The translations under genes and the position numbers were made by a program. Source: RYN-230 sp963770535 (GTDB lineage: Bacteria; Actinomycetota; Actinomycetes; Streptosporangiales; Streptosporangiaceae). Taken from it: a DNA stretch of 64,000 nucleotides. Under the pieces are notes generated by a model. That model saw only the letters and a list, made by a program, of their open reading frames with translations. It did not search any database and was not told the DNA's origin. This document shows positions 52,472 to 61,403 of the stretch, piece by piece; position 1 is the first letter of the stretch; the number at the start of each line of letters is the position of its first letter. The DNA is taken from positions 1,116,001-1,180,000 of the forward strand of contig CAVYPZ010000004.1 in assembly GCA_963770535.1 (NCBI GenBank), in the 5' to 3' direction.

Positions 52472-52894
52472 TCAGGGGCGGCGGGGCTGGCGGCGAGCGT
52501 AGGCAATGTTGATGACCGCAATGACGGCCCAGATCAGCGCGACCAGGACCAGTTGGCCGGTGCTCACCGAATTGGTAGTCGTCATCACCGATCCGTGCAA
52601 AGGCCCCAGATTGATTGATGCCTTGGGTGCGACTTTGCTGACTGAGTAGGCATGCAGCGTCACAGCGGTGGCGCCGATGCCCAACCCGACCGAGCCCAGG
52701 CCCATTGTGACGTTCGCCCATGCGGTCCGGCTGGAAAGGATGCCATGCTCTGCCAGCCTGGCGTCTACTTGCTTGTCGATCTCGGAGCTGATCCTCTCGA
52801 CCAGTCCCTCGGCCACGGCCCCGTCGTACGCTCGGCCAAGTTCGGTATGCACGGCTGCCGCTGCAGCGACGTCCTCGTGCGCCCGCTCGTCCAT
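52472..52894 (-). CDS. Two-helix membrane protein of unknown function
   Basis: The 140-aa protein has a helical, acidic N-terminal half (AHEDVAAAAAVHTELGRAYDGAVAEG, EIDKQVDARLAEHG), then helices at about 58-82 (WANVTMGLGSVGLGIGATAVTL) and 112-132 (GQLVLVALIWAVIAVINIAY). No family recognised. Coding pattern and clear start make it a likely real gene. Confidence 0.6.
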   Translation of the reverse strand: MDERAHEDVAAAAAVHTELGRAYDGAVAEGLVERISSEIDKQVDARLAEHGILSSRTAWANVTMGLGSVGLGIGATAVTLHAYSVSKVAPKASINLGPLHGSVMTTTNSVSTGQLVLVALIWAVIAVINIAYARRQPRRP

Positions 52895-53188
52895 AAAACC
52901 AAGCTATATCGCGATTGACCGGCCAGACAATGAGTTGCGCTGGCGCCGTGGCTCAGCCAGCTTTAACGAGACGGCCGGAGGAGGTCCGGCGGTCCGGTTG
53001 CCGGGGATTGGGAAGACGCCGGGGCAGAGCACTGGACTCGCGCCCGGTCAACCGCTCATCGGCTGCCAGACAGGCTCCGCCTGATACCGCCGAGGTTCCT
53101 GGTCGTGCCCTAGCGTTTCCGTGCAGATAGGCGCTTCCTCCCGATCAGGGGTGGCTGGGGAGGGTGTTATGGGATCACGGTTCGCGCG
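52895..53188. other. Intergenic stretch without a recognisable gene
   Basis: Nothing supported on either strand. Confidence 0.35.
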
Positions 53189-53291
53189 CAGGCAGGCAGC
53201 AGCCAGCGGCTGATGCTCACAACCGGGCCTCCCGGGCCTCGGAGTAGGTCGCAGGAACCCGGCCTCGAAGAGGGATTCCAGCACCGTTCAG
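53189..53291 (+). repeat. About 100-bp dispersed repeat, copy 2
   Basis: Direct copy of 16289-16389. On the minus strand it reads VLESLFEAGFLRPTPRPGRP. Confidence 0.65.
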
Positions 53292-53891
53292 TGGGCGCAC
53301 GGGACCTGCCAACGTTCGCGGCGCACTATTCGGTCGGGGCGGTTTCGGGCAAGCGGGCGGGCGGACATGATCTGGTCAAGCCAGCCCGGCCGATAACCGC
53401 GGTGAGCTCTCGAGCGGACCCGCTGAGTGATCTGGAACGTCTGCGCCGGCCTGAGAGCAGCGATTGGGGTGTGGTGGCCGCCGAAGCGATGGCGCCAGGC
53501 GTTCCAGAGGGACTCGTCAGCACCTGAATTCGTCGCATGAGGGAACCGACGAGCAGGTGAACGATGTCCTGCGTGAGCGCGGCAGGTGTGGCCTGCCGCG
53601 CGATGAGCTGTGTCGGCAGTTGTTCACCCCGCAGCTCCCGCGGTCCCTCGTCCTGACTCAGCATCAGGCAAGATCACACAGAGCCGCGGGTGCCCGTTTT
53701 CAGCAAAGCCTTGATTCACTCAGGCGGGCACGGGAACCGCCAAGCACGACCAACCTCGAAGAGCCGGTTTGGCGCCGGATTCCCCGGCGAGGGCGTGGAT
53801 GTCGCCGGGGTCGCAGGTCCAGATGATGACCAGCGCGGATGGGCTTCCCGGCACGCCCGGCCCGATCCACGATTCACGGGGCCAACGCGGA
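53292..53891. other. 600-base stretch with at most a degraded PIN-like remnant
   Basis: No intact gene seen. The minus-strand end at 53720-53840 reads CDPGDIHALAGESGA before a stop, which is reminiscent of the (T)SDPxDIxxL end of PIN-domain toxins, but this is too short to claim. Confidence 0.3.
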
Positions 53892-54935
53892 TCAATCGAC
53901 GATGGGATCGGCGTGCGGCGCGCCGAAATAGGGGAACTCATCGAGGATGTTGGCCCTAGCGACAGCCGCGCCCTGGTCGATAGGGGTGTTGGCCTGCAGC
54001 GAGAGCATCACGTTCTCGACGTTGTCGGTCATGGCGCGGCCGTTGAAGCCTGCGAAACCGAACGAGGCCGCCGAATCAAGGACATAGGGCAAAGTGGTCG
54101 GGAACAGGCGTTCCGCCACACGCTGTGCGTAGGCGGCCGGGTCGTCGGTCGTGCCCGCCAACTGGGTGACGCGTGGGAGGGTGTCCGCGACGATCTGGGA
54201 GAAACGCGGCACGTCCGCCGAGGGAAGGGACCTGTTGTAGTCGTCCCTCACTGCCTCGTCCGTGATGAAGGCATGTGTTATCAGCGGCAGGCCCCACCGG
54301 GACACTTGCTCCTCGGGCGCGTGTCCGCACAGCGACACGGTGACCCACGCGCGCACCGTCGCGGCCGGGTCACCGATCGACTGCGTGGGCACCTCAATCA
54401 CGATGGCCGTGACGTTGCGGTTCTGGAAGTAGTTCGCGCCGTCGTGAAACAAGTCCGGTGCGAATTTCCCCGCGGCAAGTGCGGCGCGGAACGCGTCAAT
54501 ACCTGCCCGGTTCGCAGCGAACAGGTCCGGGGCCAGGCCAGCGAAGATCCGCACACCCGCGTCGCCCGCGACGATCTGGCCGGTAGTGCCCGAAGCGATG
54601 ATCTCGCCCTGCGTGCCTTCTGCGGCATCCCTCCCGGTGGCCCGGCGCACCTCGAGAGGTTGTACGTGCCGGCCTTCGGGTCCCTCGCCTTCGGCGTGCC
54701 CAGCCTGACCGAAGCAAGTCTTGAACGTCACTTCCTCGTGAGCGTCATCGTTCACATCGAAACGGAACGCGTACAGACCCTCCTCGTGGAAGGTATCCGG
54801 CGCCTTGGTTCCTGCGTTCGGGTTTACCGTCATCGCCATGACCGTGGTACCCGGCTGGCCGCGGAAAAGATAGAAGTCAAGGATGTTGAGCCGCGGGTCT
54901 TCCCTGGCGATGGCAGTGTCGAAATGATGAGACAT
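53892..54935 (-). CDS. DUF4331 family protein
   Basis: The 347-aa protein starts MSHHFDTAIAREDPRLNILDFYLFRGQPGTTVMAMTVNPNAG and continues with GLYAFRFDVNDD and FAGLAPDLFAAN, the DUF4331 pattern (SxHxD.P.A..D..D.Y.F). The function is unknown; the family is beta-rich and often secreted, but no signal peptide is visible here. It stands alone among gene fragments. Confidence 0.85.
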   Translation of the reverse strand: MSHHFDTAIAREDPRLNILDFYLFRGQPGTTVMAMTVNPNAGTKAPDTFHEEGLYAFRFDVNDDAHEEVTFKTCFGQAGHAEGEGPEGRHVQPLEVRRATGRDAAEGTQGEIIASGTTGQIVAGDAGVRIFAGLAPDLFAANRAGIDAFRAALAAGKFAPDLFHDGANYFQNRNVTAIVIEVPTQSIGDPAATVRAWVTVSLCGHAPEEQVSRWGLPLITHAFITDEAVRDDYNRSLPSADVPRFSQIVADTLPRVTQLAGTTDDPAAYAQRVAERLFPTTLPYVLDSAASFGFAGFNGRAMTDNVENVMLSLQANTPIDQGAAVARANILDEFPYFGAPHADPIVD

Positions 54936-55265
54936 TAGTTAAGGTGACCCTTCATCTATTTGCCTCGGACATGTTGCGCCCGTAGTCCACGACAGAAATC
55001 TGGCAAGTCTGCGGACTATCAGCAAGCCGCCCCGTCGGACTGGCGCCCTCACTCGCAAGGGGGGATACCGATCCTCGCTGAAGAAGGCCTTCGATACCGT
55101 TCGAACGAGTGTGAGTGCTCTCCGTGGGGGACTTGATGACGCCAACAGCGGGAATACCTTATAAGAGTGTGGATAGGTGTACGACACGGTGAATTTCCCT
55201 GTCAAGTTGAAGTCCGTCGTGATGGCGCGAGGCCGCAGCCCGGCTGCAGTCCGAACGCGCTGCCG
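54936..55265. other. Intergenic stretch without a recognisable gene
   Basis: About 330 bases between DUF4331 and the LuxR fragment. No coding pattern supported. Confidence 0.35.
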
Positions 55266-55557
55266 AGCGCTGCGAGGCAGGCAGAGTACCGATCCGGTCC
55301 AGGTAGAGACTGCACAGCTGGTGTAGGCCGGAGTACGCGAGCTCCTGGTCTGACTCGACACCCGCCGCGCGGCCGACCTGGCAGTCCCTGGCGCTGTCAG
55401 CCAGGAACTCGAGCAAGGCGGTCTTGCCTATCCCGGCCTGGCCGCGCAGAACCGGAACCTGGCTGCGGCCCGCCTGTGCAGATGTCACGAGGCGGCTCAG
55501 AGTGCCGCATTCGTCTTGCCGCCCGCGCAGTCCCGGCGGGAACCCGCTATCGGACAT
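55266..55557 (-). pseudogene. N-terminal fragment of a LAL-type LuxR regulator
   Basis: From ATG 55557 about 97 residues match the AAA_16 start of LAL proteins: GFPPGLRGRQDECGTLSRLV, Walker A RGQAGIGKTALLEF, then AAGVESDQELAYSGLHQLCS. After TLPASQR the homology ends although the frame runs on to 55159. The remaining about 800 residues are absent. Confidence 0.75.
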
Positions 55558-55700
55558 GCATGCCTCACCGCCCGACCAGGCCTCCACGGTCCTGGCGTAC
55601 TCCTGCGGGCGGCGAGGTCAACGTTTCATCAGTCTTACACGGGCATCTGCAGCCGGCAAGATCGGCGATGTCCAGTTAACTGGGTGCTCAGCCTGGGGCC

Positions 55701-55850
55701 TTAACGGAGCCAGGTGTCCAGCGAGGTCGCAAATTCGCCCACCGCGCGTCCCGGGTCCAGTTCCACGCCGGCCGGGGGTCTGCAGGCCATTGTCGAACAG
55801 GTACATGACCCGGGCCGCGTTCTCGGAGCGGGCAAGCAGGTGACGCAAGG
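55701..55850 (-). pseudogene. C-terminal fragment of an unidentified protein, frameshifted
   Basis: The reading SENAARVMYLFDNGLQTP, then after a one-base shift AGVELDPGRAVGEFATSLDT and a stop at 55701, looks like the end of a real protein. I do not recognise the family. Confidence 0.35.
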
Positions 55851-55860
55851 GTGATCGCCC

Positions 55861-56220
55861 GTGTCAGTGTCTATGTCGGGCGGACGGGCAACCCGGGTCC
55901 GCCCGGCGAAACCTCAGGTCGTCTGCGTCACCGCTCCCAACGCGCGGCACGAGCACGAGTGGAAGGTCTGGCGGGACGTGAAGCTGCCAGAGGGGGAGGT
56001 CATCCCGCTCGGCGTGGTCACGCACTCCACCAACGTCGCGGAGAACCCCGAACTCGTCGCGGACCGCATCGTCAGGTTCGCAGAAGCGGTCAGCAGGGAG
56101 AACGTGGTCGCCTACACCGACTGCCGCCTCGGCGGCCGGGTCCATCCGCAGATCGCCTGGACGAAGCTGGACACGCTCGTCAAGGGCGCCGAACTGGCCA
56201 CGAGCAAGGTCTGGGGCTAG
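55861..56220 (+). pseudogene. C-terminal fragment of a MetE-like (cobalamin-independent methionine synthase II) protein
   Basis: From about 55940 the frame reads HEHEWKVWRDVKLPEGEVIPLGVVTHSTN, ELVADRIVRFAEAV, ENVVAYTDCRLGGRVHPQIAWTKLD, the last 100 residues of the MetE C-terminal TIM barrel with its metal-binding Cys. The first 250 residues are missing and the sequence before is unrelated. The open frame has an ATG, but it is unlikely to make a working enzyme. Confidence 0.7.
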
Positions 56221-56332
56221 AGCCGCCACCGTCCGTTCGGGATAAAGGGACGAGGGAACCGCAGCCGGGGCGAGCACGCGGGCGGGCCGAGTCCCGGCGT
56301 GTGCGCCCCCCCGCCCGGGGAACGGTCAGCGC

Positions 56333-56812
56333 ATGACAGAACCTTCGCCTCACCTTGAGGTCGCCAACCTGCCGGCGCCCGAGCAGGGCATCGTCGTGAC
56401 CATGTTCATCACCGTCCGCAGCGTGGCGCGGTCCCGGGACTTCTACTCACGCGTCCTGGGCGGCACCGTGGTCCTTGAGGAGAACCCGTGCATCGTCAAG
56501 CTGTCCAACTCATGGATTCTGATGAATCCCGGCGGGCCCCCCACCCCCGACAAGCCAGGCATCTCGCTGGTCAACTACGAGCCAGGTGACACCACCTCGA
56601 TCTTCCTGAACTTGCGGGTCGCTGACATCCAGGCCTGCTACAAGGAATGGAAGTCGAAGGGCGCGGAGTTTGTCACGCCGCCAATCGACCGCGAGGCGGA
56701 GATCCGCTGCTACATGCGAGACCCGGACGGCTACATGATCGAAGTCGGCCAGGCCACGGGCGCGCTGCACGGCCATCTCGCCAAAAAGCGCCCAGAGGAC
56801 CTCCCGGGCTGA
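56333..56812 (+). CDS. VOC/glyoxalase-like protein
   Basis: The 159-aa protein has one VOC domain pair: FITVRSVARSRDFYSRVLGGTVV, then IFLNLRVADIQACYKEWKSKGAEF and RDPDGYMIEVGQ with the Glu ligand. Length fits a single glyoxalase/bleomycin-resistance unit, which works as a dimer. Substrate unknown. Confidence 0.85.
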   Translation: MTEPSPHLEVANLPAPEQGIVVTMFITVRSVARSRDFYSRVLGGTVVLEENPCIVKLSNSWILMNPGGPPTPDKPGISLVNYEPGDTTSIFLNLRVADIQACYKEWKSKGAEFVTPPIDREAEIRCYMRDPDGYMIEVGQATGALHGHLAKKRPEDLPG

Positions 56813-56955
56813 GCTCCCTGGCTGTGATCTGGCGCCCGTTAACAAATTGGGCATAGAGATGAAATCTCTCTCGTGAGACGATCAGCCCGTCCATGGTCGA
56901 TTTAGCTACGTAACCGGCGCGGCGCACCTGTGGGATCGTGTTTCTCGCAGTTCCT

Positions 56956-57090
56956 TCAGCGTAGTGTGCGGTACGCCGCGCGAAGCTGTCCGGAAAAAGG
57001 CTGCGGTTGTTCCCAGGCGGCGAAGTGGCCGCCTTTGTCGGCTTCGTTGAAGTAGATCAGGTTGTGGTACGCCTTCTCGGTCCAGCTGCA
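56956..57090 (-). pseudogene. C-terminal fragment of an epoxide hydrolase
   Basis: The minus strand reads WTEKAYHNLIYFNEADKGGH then FAAWEQPQPFSGQLRAAYRT and a TGA at 56956. It is the end of an EHN-type epoxide hydrolase including the catalytic His, related to the intact gene at 7652. The rest is gone; unrelated plus-strand methyltransferase sequence begins at about 57090. Confidence 0.7.
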
Positions 57091-57116
57091 TCGAGCAGCG
57101 TGAGCGGCATGAGCGG

Positions 57117-57866
57117 ATGCTGGGTCGGCTGACGGCGCGGTTGCTCGCGGAGGCGCAGATCCAGGACGGGGAGAACGTTCTCGACGTCGGATGCGGCTGC
57201 GGTGATGCGACCATCCTCGCGGCGCGCGCCACCGGCAGCGGGCATGCTCTCGGCGCCGACTTCTCCCGGATCCTGGTAGCGGAAGCGCGCCGGCTCGCCG
57301 CTGCTGCTGGCGCCGCTAACGCCAGGTTCGAGGTCGCCGACGTCCAGGTACACCCGTTCCGGGCCGGGATCTTCGACGTGGTGCTGAGCAGTTTCGGTGT
57401 GATGTTCTTCGATGACCCGGCGGCGGCGTTCGGCAACCTGAGGAAGGCCCTGCGGCGCGGCGGCTGGCTGGCGTTTCTGTGTTGGGGCACCCGCGAGGAG
57501 AACCCCATCTTCACCTTCGGGTTTGCCGGGGCCGCGGCGATACTCGGCCTCCGCGAGCTACCCGGGCCGTCGGCTGCTTTCTCCCTCGCCGACACCGGCC
57601 GGGTGGGCGCGTTGCTGGGCGACGCGGCGTTCGGCAGCATCGAGTGCGCGAAGGCGGACGAGTCGATGCTCGTCGGCCGCGACGTGGACGACGTGCTCGG
57701 GTACGAGCGTGCCTTCCCGATAGCCGCCGAGATCCTGGCCGGGCTCAGCCCAGCACAAGCCGCCGAGCTGACCAGACAGGTGCGCGAGCGCCTGGTGGCG
57801 TACGCATCGCCAGAGGGCGTGACCATGCCCGGCGCGGCCTGGCTAGTCACGGCCCAAGCTGTATGA
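57117..57866 (+). CDS. Class I SAM methyltransferase, N-terminus probably truncated
   Basis: The 249-aa reading has motif I NVLDVGCGCGDATILAAR, GADFSRILVAEARRLA and motif post-I/II DVVLSSFGVMFFDD and LRKALRRGGWLAFLCW. Related proteins have about 30 more residues at the start; coding-like sequence (IEQRERHERM) continues upstream to about 57090, where the epoxide hydrolase fragment ends. So the gene probably lost its own start. ATG 57117 could still give a folded enzyme. Confidence 0.65.
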   Translation: MLGRLTARLLAEAQIQDGENVLDVGCGCGDATILAARATGSGHALGADFSRILVAEARRLAAAAGAANARFEVADVQVHPFRAGIFDVVLSSFGVMFFDDPAAAFGNLRKALRRGGWLAFLCWGTREENPIFTFGFAGAAAILGLRELPGPSAAFSLADTGRVGALLGDAAFGSIECAKADESMLVGRDVDDVLGYERAFPIAAEILAGLSPAQAAELTRQVRERLVAYASPEGVTMPGAAWLVTAQAV

Positions 57867-58000
57867 ACTGACCCATCTACCGCTGAACCGAACCCATCGC
57901 TGCGGTTCACCGGAGGTGAGCTCCCCCAAGGTCCCCTGCACACAGAACATGCGGTTCTGAGAGTGTGCCGTACGTGACCGCCGGTCCCACGGCGCCGGTT

Positions 58001-58657
58001 TTAGACGGGATGTACGACGGTGGCCATGGTGCTGATCAGTTGCCGGAATCGCTGGACTGGCTCGGTTTCGCCGGTGATCTCGATGCCGGTGTCTGACCCG
58101 GCGAAGATGAGGCCGGTCAGGGCTTGGGTGGTCGCGGTGATCGTGACGTCGGCCGGCGCCGGCGGTGCCTTGGCGGTGAGTGACCACTGGCGGCCATCGC
58201 TTTCGGCCAGGTAGTCCGCGCCGTCGAGGCGGAAGTGCCAGCGGGCTGGCTCGTGGTCGTCGGTGGCGCGGTCGATGGCCCGGATGGCATTGCGGAGCAG
58301 GTGCTCGCCGTGCAACGGCTCGCCAGGGTGGGGCCAGCGCCAGGCGTGCCGTAGCCCCCACCAGCCGAGCGTGTCGATGACGGGTGCGAGCTCCGCTCCG
58401 GCCGGTGTCAGCCGGTACCAGACTTCCCGCCGGCCCGGCTTGCGGTCGGCGGCAACGATCCCGGCGCCCTCAAGCTCGCGCAGGCGCTGGCTGAGCGTCT
58501 TGGGGGTGATCCCGCCGAGGCGGTCCATCAGGTCGGTGAACCTTTTGGCGCCGGTGAGCAGGTCGCGGATCACCAGCAGGCTCCACCTGTCGCCGACCTG
58601 CTCCAGGGCCCGTGCAACCGCGCAGAAGTGGTCGTAGGTACGGACGTTCCTTGTCAC
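58001..58657 (-). CDS. HxlR-family regulator with C-terminal SCP2-like domain
   Basis: The 218-aa protein has the HxlR winged helix (CAVARALEQVGDRWSLLVIRDLLTGAKRFTDL, ITPKTLSQRLRELEGAGIV) at about residues 10-95. A C-terminal part, RWHFRLDGADYLAESDG and PADVTITATTQALTGLIFAG, resembles sterol-carrier-like domains found fused to some HxlR proteins. It lacks the usual lone N-terminal Cys context of redox-sensing members, apart from Cys12. Divergent from the membrane protein at 58732. Confidence 0.88.
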   Translation of the reverse strand: MTRNVRTYDHFCAVARALEQVGDRWSLLVIRDLLTGAKRFTDLMDRLGGITPKTLSQRLRELEGAGIVAADRKPGRREVWYRLTPAGAELAPVIDTLGWWGLRHAWRWPHPGEPLHGEHLLRNAIRAIDRATDDHEPARWHFRLDGADYLAESDGRQWSLTAKAPPAPADVTITATTQALTGLIFAGSDTGIEITGETEPVQRFRQLISTMATVVHPV

Positions 58658-58681
58658 GCCCCCAGAATACTAGTTGACAAA

Positions 58682-58700
58682 TACTATCGTCAAAATAGTA
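58682..58700. promoter_or_regulatory. Operator between hxlR-like and membrane-protein genes
   Basis: TACTAT-N7-ATAGTA is a perfect inverted repeat in an AT-rich 60-base gap, with additional AGTTGAC/GTCAACT arms further out (58671 and about 58711). It is the probable HxlR binding site. Confidence 0.6.
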
Positions 58701-58731
58701 GCTTATAGATAGTCAACTGGAGGAGGACGTC

Positions 58732-59487
58732 ATGTATGACCCGCCTGGCTATCTGTGGGCGCTCACCATCGCCGGGATGATCGCGATCCCGGCCGCGACC
58801 TGCCTCGTGCTGTACGGCGGCGCGGTGCGCGCCGGCCTGAGCCGGCGCCGCGCGGCGCTGCTCGCCGGGGGCGCGGCCATCGTCCTCGGCAGCTGGTTCA
58901 CCGCCAGCGCGGTGATCGCGGGGCACGCCGGGTACCACGCGCGGCTCGGCCACGGGGTGCCGTGGCTGCCGGTCGCCGCGGCGGGGTTCCTGGCCTTGCT
59001 GCTGGCACTGCGCCGGATCCCGGTGGTGGCGCGCGCCCTGACGGCACCGGGCATGGCGAGACGCCTAGAGGTCCCGCACACGTTCCGGGTGGTCGAGGGG
59101 ACGGCCTTCCTGCTCCTCATGTTTCTCGGTCATCTGCCCGCGCTATTCGCCCTGCCCGCGGGCCTGGGCGACATCGCTGCCGGCATCGCCGCGCCGCTGG
59201 TCGCGTACAGGCTCGCGCAGGGCACCGGCCGCCGCGGCGCCCTGTGGTTCAACGCGTTCGGCATGGCCGATCTGGTGAACGCCCTGACCCTCGGCGCCCT
59301 CACCGGATTCGCGCTGATCAACGTCACCCCGTCCGGTGCGCCGATCAGCGAACTCCCGCTCGCGCTGATCCCGACAGCAGCCGTGCCGCTGCTGCTCACC
59401 CTGCACATCACGTCCGTGTCAGCGCTGCGCAGAGCCCACCGGGCACCGCTGCCAGCCACCGCCCCGCTCACCGCCGCCGCGAGATAG
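58732..59487 (+). CDS. Multi-helix membrane protein of unknown function
   Basis: The 251-aa protein has about seven hydrophobic helices starting LWALTIAGMIAIPAATCLVLYGGAV. It has FLLLMFLGHLPALFALPAGLGDIAAGIAAPLVAY and WFNAFGMADLVNALTLGALTGF. GGAGGAGG precedes ATG 58732. I do not recognise a named family. It is divergent from the HxlR gene and probably under its control. Confidence 0.75.
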   Translation: MYDPPGYLWALTIAGMIAIPAATCLVLYGGAVRAGLSRRRAALLAGGAAIVLGSWFTASAVIAGHAGYHARLGHGVPWLPVAAAGFLALLLALRRIPVVARALTAPGMARRLEVPHTFRVVEGTAFLLLMFLGHLPALFALPAGLGDIAAGIAAPLVAYRLAQGTGRRGALWFNAFGMADLVNALTLGALTGFALINVTPSGAPISELPLALIPTAAVPLLLTLHITSVSALRRAHRAPLPATAPLTAAAR

Positions 59488-59668
59488 AGGAGAACACAAT
59501 CCAGCTCGGGATCGATGCGCTCAAGGAGGCGGCCGCGGGGCCCGGCGCCCGCCAGCGCATCACCATCGTGCCGGCCAGCCGGCTCATGGCCGCCGAGCCT
59601 CACCAGGAGGGCGATCCGCCCGCACGACTGTACGCCGGGCGTGGGCCCGGTCAACGAAAAGGAAACCC

Positions 59669-59932
59669 ATGAACACCCGGAGTCCATACCCAGACGTCGA
59701 GGTCCCGGAGATCTCCCTGCCCAGGTCCGTCCCTGACCGAGCCGATGCGCGAGGTACAGCCGTCCCGCTCATGGGTCCCGCCGACCACGGTAGCGCCAGC
59801 CCGCTGATGGGCCCGGCCACCGCGGGCACCACTACCCCGCTAATGAGCCCGGCCGATCGCGGCACGATGCTCTTCGTCATGGGTCCCGCCGACCCGGGCA
59901 CGGCCACGCCGCTGATGCTCCCAAGCCGGTAA
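59669..59932 (+). CDS. Small protein made of 12-residue repeats
   Basis: AAAGGAAACCC precedes ATG 59669. The 87-aa product has a unique start (MNTRSPYPDVEVPEISLPRS) and then exactly spaced units PLMGPADHGSAS, PLMGPATAGTTT, PLMSPADRGTML, FVMGPADPGTAT and a final PLMLPSR. The start resembles the first residues of 4-coumarate-CoA-ligase-like proteins (SPYPDVEIP), so one reading is a ligase remnant with an expanded short segment. Another is a repetitive peptide or precursor. The stop overlaps a following ATG. No function can be assigned. Confidence 0.5.
   Translation: MNTRSPYPDVEVPEISLPRSVPDRADARGTAVPLMGPADHGSASPLMGPATAGTTTPLMSPADRGTMLFVMGPADPGTATPLMLPSR
59765..59929 (+). repeat. 36-bp in-frame tandem repeat
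   Basis: Units start at 59765, 59801, 59837 and 59873, with a partial unit at 59909. Wobble positions and some residues differ between units, so the array is not brand new. Confidence 0.75.
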
Positions 59933-59986
59933 TGCCTCACTCAGACCGCAGGACGGACGTCCCGCCCGGCCAGCCCGCCGTCCGGC

Positions 59987-60418
59987 ATGCGGGCCTGGCC
60001 ACCCCGGGCTGGGAAACATGGCCCTGGGCTATCTGCCCGCGCTGCCCGCGCCTGGCTACGCAGCGCTGCGGAAGAGGCGGCACAAGCATGGGGCGACGAT
60101 TCCAGCTTGTCGTTGAGGTACACAATGCCGTGGGGCGAGGAGTACACGGGAGCCACCCTGGTGGACATGTACCTGGCTGAGCTGGCCGCACACGCCTGGG
60201 ACCTGGCCAGGGCCACCGGGCAGACCTTCAAGCTGGACCCTTCCCTCGCCTTGCCGGCCCTTGAGGGGGCACGGGCCATGATCAGACCTCAGTACCGCAA
60301 CATGGCCGGGCCAGGAGCCCCTTTCGGGGCGGAGGTCTACCTGGTTCCCGGTGCTGACGACTGGGAATGCCTCGCTGCCTTCACAGGACGCGACCCACGG
60401 GCAACGCCCGGTCTATAA
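59987..60418 (+). pseudogene. TIGR03086-type (mycothiol-dependent DinB-like) protein, N-terminus lost
   Basis: The C-terminal about 110 residues (MPWGEEYTGATLVDMYLAEL, AAHAWDLARATGQ, ALEGARAMIRPQYR, AAFTGRDP) match actinobacterial TIGR03086 metal-binding proteins, which have a DinB-like four-helix bundle. The N-terminal helices with the first metal His are replaced by unrelated Arg/Ala-rich sequence, so I take it as truncated. Confidence 0.65.
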
Positions 60419-60654
60419 GGGGCGGGCGCGGCGCCGGGCCCTCGACCGGCATGGCGTCTGGAGCCTGGGTGATAGCCGGAGGTAGCCCGAACGCCCACGC
60501 AGAACACCGCTGGGACGCGTTCCCGGCCGATCCGATCGGCGGGTACGTGCGCGGGTTGTCGCCGAGCTTCAGTCACGCTCCGCGATCGGCGCCAGACGGC
60601 AGTGGCTGGCGCCACGAGCGCCTGCGAGACCTCGACCTGACGCAGGTTTCTGTC

Positions 60655-60798
60655 TCATGGTGGTGTTGGGCCTGCGGCCGTGGTTGTCGGGGCCACAGCC
60701 GCATCCTGCGCCGTGCTGGCACGCCTGGCCGCATTGCCCGAGACCCATTTGAGCAATGGCGGAAACAGGATGATCGGGAATCCCAGCGGGAGGAGCAT
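60655..60798 (-). pseudogene. Possible end of a membrane protein
   Basis: The 47-codon minus-strand frame reads MLLPLGFPIILFPPLLKWVS then a polar Ala/Thr/Pro tail and a stop, as at the C-terminus of a membrane protein. It ends where class V aminotransferase sequence begins on the other strand. Weak evidence only. Confidence 0.25.
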
Positions 60799-61403
60799 GC
60801 CGATCCGCGTGGCGCCGCTACCTGCACCACAATTTCGTCGTCGCCCTGCTGAACGACCTGTTCGGCATCCAGGCCCGCGGCGGCTGCTCGTGCGCGGGAC
60901 CGTATGGCCACCGGCTGCTGGCCATCGGCGCGGCCCGCTCGCATGCGCTGCGCGAGGAGATCGGGCACGGCTGCGACGGGGTCAAGCCCGGCTGGGCCCG
61001 GGTCAACCTCAACTACCTCATCTCCGCGGCGGCCGCTGAGTACATCGCGGACGCGGTCGACGTGATCGCCACGGAGGGTTACCGGCTGCTGCCGGACTAC
61101 CTTTTCGACCCGCGCACCGGCCTGTGGCGGCACGCCGGCCAGGCCCCCGAGCCCCCGCTGCGGCTTTCCGAGGTGAGCTATCGCCTGGACGGGAAGATGA
61201 CCTACCCGCGCCGCCGCGCGCAGGCAGGCGAAGATGCCTTCCCCGGCTACCTCCGCCAGGGCCGGGCGCTGCTGGCGGCACGCCCGGCTGCCCTTGACGA
61301 CGGCCCGACCGGGCTCGGCTCCGACTTCGAGGCCCTGCGGTGGTTCCCGCTCCCGCCCGCCTGCCTCGGCCACCACACCACCGGGCCTGCCTGCGGTCAG
61401 TGA
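60774..61403 (+). pseudogene. Class V aminotransferase (cysteine-desulfurase-like), N-terminus lost
   Basis: An open frame without a start codon in its first part reads WRRYLHHNFVVALLNDLFGI, QARGGCSCAGPYGHRLL, GVKPGWARVNLNYLISAAAA and DYLFDPRTGLWRH. This is the C-terminal third of a class V PLP enzyme, including the GGCSCAGPYGH loop that carries the persulfide-type Cys. The PLP-binding Lys and most of the protein are missing. A downstream ATG at 61062 would give only a tail piece. Confidence 0.7.

Noticed and set aside
56906..57943. 345-aa minus-strand frame
   Set aside because: Ser/Arg-rich shadow opposite the methyltransferase; only its first part, in another frame, is a real hydrolase fragment.
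59765..59929. CRISPR-like array
   Set aside because: The 36-base units are contiguous without spacers and keep one reading frame, so this is a coding tandem repeat.
59932..60180. 82-aa plus-strand frame overlapping the repeat-protein stop
   Set aside because: It runs in a different frame across the TIGR03086-like coding sequence and has shadow composition, although the TAATG overlap is tempting.
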